In this document: piece after piece, positions 55,204-64,000 of the stretch
Layout: each line of letters starts with the position of its first letter
How positions within the stretch are numbered: the first letter of the stretch is position 1
Assembly: GCA_038501625.1 (NCBI GenBank)
Contig: JAZAYU010000123.1
Coordinates: 806,001 to 870,000 of the forward strand
DNA: 64,000 bases
Direction: 5' to 3'
Source: Corbicula japonica
Lineage: Eukaryota; Mollusca; Bivalvia; Venerida; Cyrenidae
Notes under the pieces: model-generated
What the model was told of the DNA's origin: nothing
Seen by the model: the letters and a program-made list of their open reading frames with translations, nothing else
The model's database searches: none
Position numbers and translations under genes: made by a program

Positions 55204-56551
55204 TTATACGGAAGCGTTAAAGGGCCTCGAGATGTGAGTAATTCTTTCGAGATTATATACTTATTTTTTTCAATTTGTTGAATTACTATTAGAATTTCTA
55301 CTTGTTTTTCTCAATTCGTTTAAAAACATTTGTAACCTTTTCCACTTAATAATTCTTCAATTGAAACAAAGTTCCCTTTTCATCTATTTTTAAACCCCAT
55401 CCCACCACAAACAGTTATTGGTGCATCTAAAATGTCTTCAACATTTTCCAACTGGCGAAAGTATTGACCAGAAACTGGAAACCCATAACTTAGCCATTTC
55501 GAGCAGTTTATTCTCTAATTAACAACTTCTTGAGTTGAAACATTGTAAGTCGCACATCTAGACTCAGATAATGAGGCAGAGTTTTGGATCTGAGTGCATC
55601 ACTACTGCTTACAAAGAAATAGCTAAAATCAAGTATGAAGGAGTTGTTAAAAACTTGCTATAAAATTCCCACAAAATATCTCACAATTTTCCGGGGGAGC
55701 AGGCCCGCGGACCCCCCTATATTAGTTAGGACTCTTAAAATTCATTGGGGCCTTTTACAAACATTATTTATTGAGAACGCTGAAAGTGTCCGAAGGAATG
55801 GTGTTTTAGCTCAGTTGCAAATTGACGCTTTTAAAAATGCGACTCGCTGAGTTGAAACCCCCTTGCTGAAATCCTGGATCCGCCCCTGCTATTTGTCTGC
55901 TCATATCATTTGCAACGCCTTTTTAAATATGAAAAGTTGGTGAAATAATGATTAAAGTATTTAAAATTTTTAAATCGAGACATTTTGAGACATTGAACAA
56001 AAAAAAGTTATTTTAACCCCGTTTACTTCATCAGTTAGATAATTTCCGGAGTAACGTTTGCATCCAAACAAGTGCTATCTAAAGTATGTGTTTAAAATCT
56101 TTTTAATAAGTTAGTTAACATCAAAAACTTGTGAAATAAACATATACTTTAAGGTATTTATCGATAAAAGGGGCCTGAAAAAATGAAAAAAATCAACTTT
56201 GTTGAAACAAATATGCAGTTTCAAAGTTCTATTTATAAAAGCCTCCTTTATGCATGTTTTGCCCCTTTCGTCTATATCACCGATATCGAAGTAAACATTT
56301 CGTATATATCTCGCTTTAAACTTTTATGTACGTTTTATTTTTCGAGATGTTTACTCGACAAAAACTTGTCGATAAGACAGAAAATATCTAGTTTGTCGAA
56401 ACTTATTATTTCAATTTACAAATGTTTTTAAACGAATTGAGAAAAACAAGTAGAAATTCTAATAGTAATTCAACAAATTGACAAAAATAAGTATTAAATC
56501 TCGAAAGAATTACTCTTATCTCGAGGCACTTTAACGCTTCCGTATTATCAA
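55204..56551 (+). mobile_element. Foldback unit 2 with truncated left arm
   Basis: Left arm is only ~165 bp (55206-55370), the interior 55374-56020 is a direct copy of 54086-54720 with few changes, and the right arm 56025-56545 matches the right arm of unit 1. The right end GCTTCCGTATTATC and left end ACGGAAGCGTTAAAGG agree with unit 1. Confidence 0.8.
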
Positions 56552-56689
56552 GAATAAATTCGTGTTAATTTCTTTCGTGTGTAATTTATCTGTTTTCGCA
56601 AAAAAAAAACTTTTATTGCGAAATCCTCCATTTTTTTCACGTTATTTTATATGGTTAAGTTGTGGCACAAATATGCTTCCATAGTACAT

Positions 56690-58280
56690 AGTTTCAATTC
56701 TTGGCTTTATTTTTAACAAGAAATATCTTTAAAAAAGATAAACGGCCTTAATCGAAAAGATTTTTATATATAAGAAAGAAAGAAATATAGAGAGGCGAAG
56801 CAGACACAGTTTAGTAATTTTATTTAACTTGTAATAGCTATTGACGAACCATCCCTGCTTTCTTAGTATGGCCTAGGGAATAATTGACCGAGTCATGCAA
56901 ACCCCATCAATTCGTTGAAAGTGTCTGTCCAAAAAATGTTGAAGCTGTTGCAACAATTTCGTCTGGTGATAATACGTCGATTAAAGAAGCAATGCCTTAC
57001 ATTAAGTCTTGATCTACATTTCTTTAGTTTCAATAAAATACATCTGGTAGAGTTAGATTTCAAGTTGAATTAATGTCATTGAAATAAAATAAATATAAAT
57101 AATAACAACTTGTTTCAACAGCGAAATCTACCAACTTTTAATTAAATTAAAGTTGCCCCCCCCCCCCGAATATTGATCTCGGGGCCTAAGCTTGTGACAC
57201 GAGTAAAATAACCACTAGACCAAAGGCAATCTGGACTTGAAATTAATAATCAGTATCAAAGAAACTTGAAAGGAACTAGTAAGAACTAGTCTTCTCTGTC
57301 GTTTTACACTGCATTGTTCGCAGATGTTTACCTGACACTCATGAATATTCCATATAAAATCGTATTTAACCATCGATTGACTTAACTAGTTATTTATACC
57401 GCAAATATGTTTTTCTCCTATACAAAATACCGCTTTTAAAGCGAAAATGCTCGAACATGTAAGTACCAGATAAATACTTACGCACAACGTAAAAATCGTT
57501 AAGGTAATCGTAAACAACACCCACTAACAACCAATCGAAATCTTGCACAATTTTCCCGCTGCATGATAAGTTTTATTTACGACACTTCATTGGTCGAAAA
57601 ACTAGGTCAAAAGTGAGCTGTAACAGCTAACGCCGACAAAACATTAAGGTTAGTTTGTAGGTATTCTGCGTAATTGCCTACTGAAACTGTGTCGTCAGCG
57701 TACATAATTACAATTTATTGTATAATATATTAAAACCAAATATATTTTAAACGGTTTCTGATTGTAAAACGTAAATTTTAGGTCTAGCTTTTTTCCTTTA
57801 ATTTTCTAACGTGTCTTACTGTACGCAAAATAAAAATACATTAGTAACATTCATTTGTGCAAAGTTTCATTGAACGGCATTTTGCCATATTGAGATTTTG
57901 ATAATTTTTTTATCGATGAACGTGATTGGGAGGAGTGTGGTAAGCCCTTAAACAATGGTTATATTTTCCAACGACAGAAAAAAGCTTCAACGTCCTTTTT
58001 CAAGATTTCTCTTATGCTTACAATATGGGATTTGTGATTGAAAGTTTTCAAACACGAGTTATACCGAAACAAAAACACATAACGTATATTTATAACCCAT
58101 TTCCATTAACACAATTAGAATAAAAACAAAATTCTGGCTAGCAGCCAGACAAGTTAACAAACTGTGGACTAAATTCCAATCCCTTTCGAAAGTATATAAA
58201 ATGACGATGTGACACTCAACAATCGTATCCGTTAGAAAGAGCAAAAACTGGCTTATAAAGGTTTTTACTGACTTGAAGGA
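56690..58280 (+). other. Intergenic, no gene recognised
   Basis: A poly-C run at about 57157-57168 is the only simple feature noted. Confidence 0.4.
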
Positions 58281-58286
58281 AATGAA

Positions 58287-58292
58287 TTTATT
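58287..58292 (-). promoter_or_regulatory. Poly(A) signal of the LRAT-domain gene
   Basis: AATAAA on the minus strand, ~125 bp downstream of the stop at 58417. Confidence 0.5.
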
Positions 58293-58416
58293 GAACCCGG
58301 ATTCATAAGGTCAAACTAGTATATTATGCCTTCAATAGTACTACACGTATAATGCTTTAACGTCAATCACGGTAAAGGAATACTATTTCTCATGACATGA
58401 ATACTATGTTTACAGT

Positions 58417-59616
58417 TCATTGTTTTTCCAGTTTCAATTTACACCACCGAGCATAATGACTTGAGTCGTTGGAGAAGAAAACAAACTGTTGCTCTCCTAG
58501 TCTCGATTTAGCTCTCTCTACAACGGCGTCGGGGTCATACACGTGGTAATCAGGTGATGCGTACTCTAACTTGCTGCATTGTCCATCGAAATTAATCTTA
58601 TATTCCTCCGCTTGTATTGTTCTGTGGGAGAACACTCCACAAAAAGCATAGTGGGCAATAAGACATTTCATAAACTTGGTCTGGGTATGTGTGATTTCTA
58701 GCACAACGGCGTCGTGCCATAAGTTGTAGTAGCTATATCTGATGATATCACCTACTTGTACATCCTCTGCTGCCTCGATAGGGGTCGCAGTTACACTGAA
58801 CAGCTTCTTATTCATTTCGTAGCACTGTTCGCAAATGATTTTGGTCTCGAACTCCTTTTCGTTTCTTTTCTTTTCATCGCTGATTCCAACAAATCCACTT
58901 GTATAAAACAATCTAACTGTGAGTCTAAATTTGTTAACCTGAATACTGAACTTTACGCCAGTAACACAGTAGGTTGCGAAGTGTTCGCAGTTGTTGTCAA
59001 ACAGATCATATTTATATTTGTCATCTGTACCTTCTGCAAACCTCTTCGCCCGTTTAGAGACGTCCGACTTTGAGAACAACCGTCGCCTGTATACAACCAC
59101 CCATATTTTCTGCTTTGAAAAATCGAGTGTTTGGTCCGAGATTGTTATTCTAGCTTTTCGGCCTAAAAACAAACCCACAGTAACTTCTGACAAAGTATTC
59201 GTCGCTTCAACAATCCTAAATTTCTCGCCATTAGACATTTTTTCTACTACAATTGCGTGGTGGTCATAAACAGCGCCAGCAAATACAATATGGTCACCTT
59301 CTTCTATTTCATCAGCTGAAAATACGGGAACAGCTTTCACGCATTCTATACAGCCGCCTATTAGCGAAATATTGCCAGGATCAAACGATGAACCACTGTC
59401 ATTTAGAAGCGACGCTCTTAAATTAGCATCATCAGCCGCCTCTTCGTCTTCTTGTTCACATATCGGCTTTATGTCAAGAACTGGAGTCCAACCGTCATCA
59501 TTAGTTCGACGTCTAAGGGTTTCTCTTGCTCGCGGATAACTTCTTTGTATAGGTGACGAAGACATGGTAAAGTTCGGGGAATCCTCTTGTTTAAACTGCA
59601 AGTTTTCCATGTTCAT
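58417..59616 (-). CDS. LRAT-domain protein with two LRAT-like lobes, 399 aa
   Basis: LRAT/HRASLS proteins are permuted papain-fold thiol enzymes that move acyl groups on lipids; a conserved His, a second His and the Cys of NCEHF form the catalytic set. Start: ATG at 59616, directly after a minus-strand acceptor (TTTTCCCAG), with a second ATG two codons later in a better context; the frame upstream has no ATG before the acceptor. Lobe 1 (about 100-220): EEGDHIVFAG, DHHAIVVE (His119), NNCEHFATYCVTG (Cys210); the second-His position reads IVEATN (Glu137). Lobe 2 (about 284-399): VGDIIRYSYYNLWHDAVVLE (His301), LIAHYAF (His322), SNDSSHYARWC with Ser385 at the Cys position. Residues 1-90 are polar and acidic, probably disordered; no signal peptide or membrane segment. 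Single-exon coding region; upstream exon(s) probably non-coding. Related broken copy at 43933-45163. Confidence 0.88.
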   Translation of the reverse strand: MNMENLQFKQEDSPNFTMSSSPIQRSYPRARETLRRRTNDDGWTPVLDIKPICEQEDEEAADDANLRASLLNDSGSSFDPGNISLIGGCIECVKAVPVFSADEIEEGDHIVFAGAVYDHHAIVVEKMSNGEKFRIVEATNTLSEVTVGLFLGRKARITISDQTLDFSKQKIWVVVYRRRLFSKSDVSKRAKRFAEGTDDKYKYDLFDNNCEHFATYCVTGVKFSIQVNKFRLTVRLFYTSGFVGISDEKKRNEKEFETKIICEQCYEMNKKLFSVTATPIEAAEDVQVGDIIRYSYYNLWHDAVVLEITHTQTKFMKCLIAHYAFCGVFSHRTIQAEEYKINFDGQCSKLEYASPDYHVYDPDAVVERAKSRLGEQQFVFFSNDSSHYARWCKLKLEKQ

Positions 59617-59649
59617 CTGGGAAAATGATACAAATAATTTCGTCTTCGG

Positions 59650-60385
59650 CAAATTTTATTATTATTTTGATACACAAGTTTTAAATTATGTGACAGCCAC
59701 ATAATCTCAGTTTAACTCTAATGCAACAGAAGCAAAGAAATTAGTATGTACAGTCTCAAAATTTTAAGAGTCCCCCATACATCCACTTTAGAGGTCAGAT
59801 AATCATTACAAAAGGTAAACTTATAATCATTTTGAACATGTACAAATCAAATACTTTCTTAATTTTGTTTTAGTGGTTCACACTTAACACTGTTCACTGA
59901 AAATCTATTATACACATGAACTTCCACTTATGTGACCACAATGAGTCTGTTAAATAATTATGTTAAATGCAAGATATCCGGGACTACAAGCCTTGGAAAT
60001 GAAGTTTGTGACATAAAATCGGTGTGACATAGTACTTCTCAACTGTTAAAATTAAGTTGATAATGAAAGTTAAAATATGCTGAGAAGAAAAAGTTTAGTC
60101 AGTAGAAATACTTCATACGATAAAATTGTTAAACATTGAAATTGAAGACAAAAGCATCATTCACCACGAAAATCATTTAATACCCAATGAATTTCAACAA
60201 AATTAACTGAACACAGTCATAAAAGCTACTCAATTTGATTAAGATTTAAGACAGGGGTCAAAATCAAAATTTACATTACACTCAATATTGTGTATGACCA
60301 CCTCTAGAATAAATAAAAGCCAGAAAACGCCTTTTGTATGTTGTTTACGGGTGTTCGAATGATGTGTATAGGGGTTTGGGACAAT
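59650..60385 (+). other. Probable intron/intergenic, nothing recognised
   Basis: AT-rich sequence upstream of the LRAT-domain coding exon without recognisable frames or repeats. Confidence 0.4.
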
Positions 60386-60389
60386 TTCT

Positions 60390-60880
60390 TGTGCAATAAC
60401 CGTTTCAGATCATTTACGTTGTTGGACTAAGCGGTGAAAACGATCCTGTTCCATCGCTATCTTTTCCAGCGACTGCCCCGGCGTGCTCAATTCAAATGTG
60501 CGACGCGTTGACGTGCTGTTAGAAGAATACCTTTGTAAGGACGTCAAGCTTGCAGCCGAGCTGCTCTCAGCCGGTAAAAGCGTTACAAACGAATATTCTT
60601 GACCTCCGTGGATTGTCTTAGACGTTGAACGAGCTTTTTAGCAGGTGTGAAGCGATTACGTCGTGTTGACGTCACTTAGTAGCGATCTTCGCACGACGCT
60701 GTTTTCAACGTCCTACCTGGACGACGCAGGTGGCTGACGCTGCCAGTTTGTCAGAATCTCGCTTGCATACGATATCTTGTTCGCTCATGCCAACCAAAAG
60801 GACCTGCTACGTCAGCAGCGTGTAAACAAGATTCTAGAAATCTGAAAGCGATATTTCTGTCATTAATGGAGGGGCCAGGA
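60390..60880 (+). pseudogene. GC-richer decayed coding remnant, possibly a retroelement
   Basis: Base composition rises sharply compared with flanks. One frame reads VRRVDVLLEEYLCKDVKLAA, then LLSAG, a stop, and PPWIVLDVERAF before further stops. This resembles the spacing of the region before the reverse transcriptase in DIRS/Ngaro-type elements, but the match is weak and from memory of family style only. Confidence 0.25.
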
Positions 60881-61626
60881 CGGCAACCAAGGCTAGCTAC
60901 CAGAAATTTTACTCCGGCGTTTTTCAAAGTGGACAATACACTTTTATTGTCAACGAAAATTTGCGAAAATATCCATGTCGGTTTTCATCGGCACGTGCAT
61001 CTCGAGTATTTTAAATTTACACAGTCACGATCTACTGAGGAAAGTTTTCGTAAATAAATCATCGTGTATGTGATAAAAATAGTTAGTACAACACATATGT
61101 TCAATGTTTTTTCGCGATATTTGCAATATTGTATATTTAGGGCGAAAACGAAAACACTGACTAAACCTTTTCTTTTGAGTATATATACAAATCATAATTA
61201 AAAGTAAACGAAAAAAAAAACGTTTTTTTTATTATTCTTAAAGTAAACAAGCTGAAATGATATTGAAGTCTCAATAAGAAAAATAGCGAGTTGGTGTGCA
61301 AACCATTACCGAAATACATGGAAATACAACAATCGAGGCAGCGAGGGCAGTTACATGTTTATGCATTTCCATTACTGCCCATGAACAGGCTCAATCAAAC
61401 CGAGCCTGCAATATTTCCATATAAACGTATTTTATAATGAAAACAAATTATCTAGAAAGTGATATAGCGGAATCGATAATTTTTAAAATATTTGTTCATA
61501 TTTAATTCATTTGTATCCAAAAATTAGAAACACTTGACTTGGTGGAGAGATAGTAAGAAATATAGTTACCTAAAGTTTTATTTGATCGTGCTAAGGAATA
61601 TTCCATCAAATTTCAAACTGACTTAC

Positions 61627-61690
61627 CTCATGTTTATTTTGCTGACAGGGCGTCGGTGGTTTGTCAACCACTAGAGGTTTGTCAACCACT
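61627..61690 (-). other. Possible 5' UTR exon of the LRAT-domain gene
   Basis: On the minus strand ACATGAG is followed by GTAAGT (61621-61626), a canonical donor that could splice to the acceptor at 59617-59618, making a ~2 kb intron. Its far boundary is unknown. A second candidate donor (AAAGAG then GTAAGC, 62021-62026) lies further up. A duplicated GTTTGTCAACCACTAGA block spans 61660-61693. Inference from splice-site fit only. Confidence 0.25.
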
Positions 61691-61693
61691 AGA

Positions 61694-62270
61694 ACAAATG
61701 AAAACAAATTATTTTAAATGAACTTTGAAATACCACTTTTGAGAGAATGGTTTCGAATAATTGAAACGCATTAAGGTTGTGTTTCTAGAGTGAAAACTTG
61801 TTATATAGCACCGACAAGTTCGTAAAAAAATATTTCAAGTATATCATCTCATTAACTAACTATAGATGAAATAATAATAACCTAATAAATTACATGTTAC
61901 AACAATGGCAAAGCAATCGTCGTAGACTATGAATTTCAAAATAATTAAAATCATGTCATTTAATGCAGCCGCCATCTTCACATATATATTATGACTAACC
62001 CTTATGCAGATGATTATGATGCTTACCTCTTTGGTTGCACGACGATGGGAGGGGTGTAAGAGTTAATAAAAGTTTATATGGAAATCTTTTTTTTAAAGAA
62101 CATAGAAACTCGATTTGTTTCTTTTATCCGTGTCATCGTGTTTTTGCTGCTTTGACTTCAGGTACACTGTACTCCAGTCTCAGTAAGATGATTGAGTACC
62201 CACCCCTGCGGCTTTTTAATGCTATTAGCTTTGTTTGATTTTATAAGTTTGTGTGCTTTTGCATGCAACA
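61694..62270 (+). other. Intergenic, nothing firmly recognised
   Basis: Apart from the candidate donor at 62021-62026 no feature was identified. Confidence 0.35.
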
Positions 62271-62590
62271 TTATTCGGCAGATGGGTGGGTTGGAGTTAT
62301 TTTAACACGACAACTTTTACTTGTTTTGTAATATGAGAACCTGTTACGGCAAGTGTGAGGTCGGTGCACCCTAGAACCTGGTTTAAACCCCCAAGTGGCA
62401 AATTGTTTTGCTAATGACCGTTCCAAGGCGGTATCCCAAGTGTTCTCATTTTCGTAAATTGTTTGTGGCGTCTTATTTGAATTTGACATATTGAAAAATC
62501 ATGCTCTCTTGTCCTCTCATCTTTTTCGCTGCGTGGAGAGGCTGTGTGTGTGAGTGTGGCGATTCCAGATATGCATATTTGATTTTTTTA
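62271..62590 (+). repeat. SINE-like interspersed repeat, fullest copy
   Basis: GTGGGTTGGAGTTATTTTAA at the left is shared with ~2293; CCTGGTTTAAACCCCC, GGCAAATTGTTTTGC, GACCGTTCCAAGGCGGTA, TTTGTGGCGTCTTATT, GTGGAGAGGC and ATATGCATATTTG are shared with 39005-39240. Confidence 0.6.
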
Positions 62591-62599
62591 TCTACAAAG

Positions 62600-64000
62600 A
62601 TTCTGATAATATTATTTCTAATCAAGGCTGTCAAACGAACGACGGACATTGCTTCTAATTTCGCGAAAATGCAGTCAGACTCTTGCGATTTCACCGAGTT
62701 TTATTGTTCATTAAAGATCCCAAGAGGAGAACGCATAGATAGGTCCGATTTTAAGGAGGGAATCATAGTAAATCGTCTCGCATTTCTTTGATAATTGATA
62801 TATGAGATGAAGATGTTGCATATGATGATCTCCTATATTTACTGTAAAAAATGGTCATTTCATATTCACAAAACCCCCTTCGTGCACATGTTCTTTTTCA
62901 TGTCATTATTTGTAGATGTAGTTCTCTTTTACATATTATAATTTTGACGACCATAAGAACGTTGACCCACTTCGCACTGTAAAAAACGAAGTGAAAATGT
63001 ATACTTGAAAAAGAAACTTCTCACTGTATCTATCAGCCAAGTTTCATTGAAGCTTCGGCTTCAGAATATATTTTTGCTCGGTATCACATTTTAATTGTGA
63101 CTAATTATGTTCTTATATAAAGATTTCAACAATGGGTTAAAGTCATAAATAAAGTTTAAGGATCACTACATTTCAGACTCTTTCTAAACAACGTGAAATT
63201 GTTCAGTTGTAAAATGTTAACTTTCCGGAGAAAAAGCGATTTGAAAAATCGGCTGGCATTCTCTTCGACATACCAGTAGCTGTATAAGATAATTTGAATC
63301 TTCCATGACAATTTATTAATCCACGGTATTGTAAAGTTTATTCTTGCTGTTGATGGATATGTGTGGCCGTGTTGGTTTCCTTCACTAAGACATTTGTTTG
63401 ACCCCCATGTACTAAAATAAAGCATAGAACACGCGAAAAACCCGATTTCAAAAATCGCTTGTTCTTTTATTGTCCAATGGTGTGTGAAGTGGAGTTGATA
63501 ATCTTTAGTGATTTGTTCGGTGACTTGGATGGGAAGAGAATTTTTTTGTTGAGTAAGCCTTTTACTTCGTTTATACAAAGCGGTTTGGATTCTCGTGGTC
63601 GTCAAAATTATAGAATGAAAAGTACAATGCGTGCACAAATTGAAATCTAATGTGAAAACTATGTTTTTGCACATTCAGTCACCACATTTAAATATTGCTT
63701 GTATTTAGTTTTAATAATTATAAATGGTTTCCTCTCTTGCGTGTGAGTATATAATCAGCTACTCTGAACAGAACATTTTCTTAGCTGGTCAACAGATACA
63801 GCGTGTTCTAAAATATTTTGCTCTATTAAGCTTACCATATTTAAAATATTACATTGTTCTACATGTATGAATAAGAAAATAAAGACGGTATATATGTAAT
63901 TACAACTTATGTTTTAGACATACAGTTATAATTTTTAGAAATTTGACAGTTAAAAGGTGGCGGTTATATGACATATATAGATGATCAGCATGGGCAACAT
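62600..64000 (+). other. Intergenic, no supported gene
   Basis: A 172-codon open frame on the minus strand (63156-63674) has no recognisable motif, irregular composition and no splice or promoter support; it may be chance in AT-rich DNA. Nothing else noted. Confidence 0.35.

Larger units (their letters stand above)
53016..56681 (+). mobile_element. Composite foldback transposon with nested long inverted repeats
   Basis: Outer inverted ends: GGAAGCATATTTGTGCCACA at 53018 and its complement ending near 56679 (TGTGGCACAAATATGCTTCC), extending ~140 bp inward through AACGTGAAAA...GGAGGATTTCGCAA. Inside lie two foldback units, 53476-55203 and 55204-56551, meeting head to head. No transposase is encoded; the interior contains GGGGGAGCAGGCCCGCGG and GGATCCGCCCC blocks typical of dispersed invertebrate repeats. 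Reads as a self-nested family in which the same kind of element inserted into itself. Confidence 0.75.

Noticed and set aside
59617..59652. Longer N-terminus for the LRAT-domain protein (12 more residues)
   Set aside because: The upstream frame begins at a TTG, not ATG, and is separated from the ATG by a good splice acceptor.
63156..63674. 172-codon open frame on the minus strand
   Set aside because: No recognisable domain or motif, irregular composition, no promoter, splice or poly(A) support; plausible by chance in AT-rich DNA.
1..64000. CRISPR arrays, operons, tRNA and rRNA genes
   Set aside because: The regular arrays are 51-184 bp tandem units without unique spacers, gene structure is intron-bearing eukaryotic, and I saw no cloverleaf or rRNA block by reading.

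Overview
This is AT-rich, intron- and repeat-laden animal DNA. Two multi-exon genes with canonical GT-AG introns, dense small DNA transposons and Helitron-like tandem-repeat elements point to a mollusc, most likely a bivalve (inference from repeat style; not proven by any single marker).

Layout. 1-1922: 3' part of a Helitron-like element made of ~145-170 bp tandem units and ending in a hairpin plus CTAG. 2403-22710 (+): twenty exons of a SPAG1 orthologue (TPR co-chaperone for axonemal dynein preassembly), 5' end outside the window, poly(A) signal near 22900. Its introns are crowded with copies of a ~245 bp TTAA-flanked MITE built from two ~66 bp palindromes, a nested TA-flanked element (11408-13444), a nested 694 bp element carrying a short ORF (17340-18033), and a nine-unit tandem-repeat element (20265-21861). 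23440-31700: intergenic, transposon-derived, including a second Helitron-like element with a clear 3' terminus (27247-28716) and a (TA)n tract. 32036-37578 (+): a complete five-exon flavin-containing monooxygenase of 530 aa with its TATA box and poly(A) signal. 37700-43900: mostly nondescript intergenic DNA with SINE-like copies and a 214 bp tandem duplication. 43933-45163 (-): a broken copy of an LRAT-domain gene. 45200-52000: intergenic, with an ~51-54 bp minisatellite and a hammerhead-like motif next to an inverted repeat. 52071-56681: direct repeats, then a composite foldback element with long inverted arms. 58417-59616 (-): the intact LRAT-domain gene, 399 aa, two LRAT-like lobes. 59700-64000: intergenic, with a weak retroelement remnant and a SINE-like copy.

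The three genes do not form an operon or obvious pathway: SPAG1 serves cilia/flagella assembly, the FMO oxidises soft nucleophiles at the ER, and the LRAT-like proteins are probably papain-like thiol acyltransferases or relatives. The most unusual observations are the reciprocal loss of catalytic residues in the two LRAT lobes, the loss of one carboxylate-clamp residue in the middle TPR cluster of SPAG1 together with three copies of an acidic RM.IxxVD motif, the double-palindrome MITE family, and a possible minimal hammerhead ribozyme at 48716-48757.
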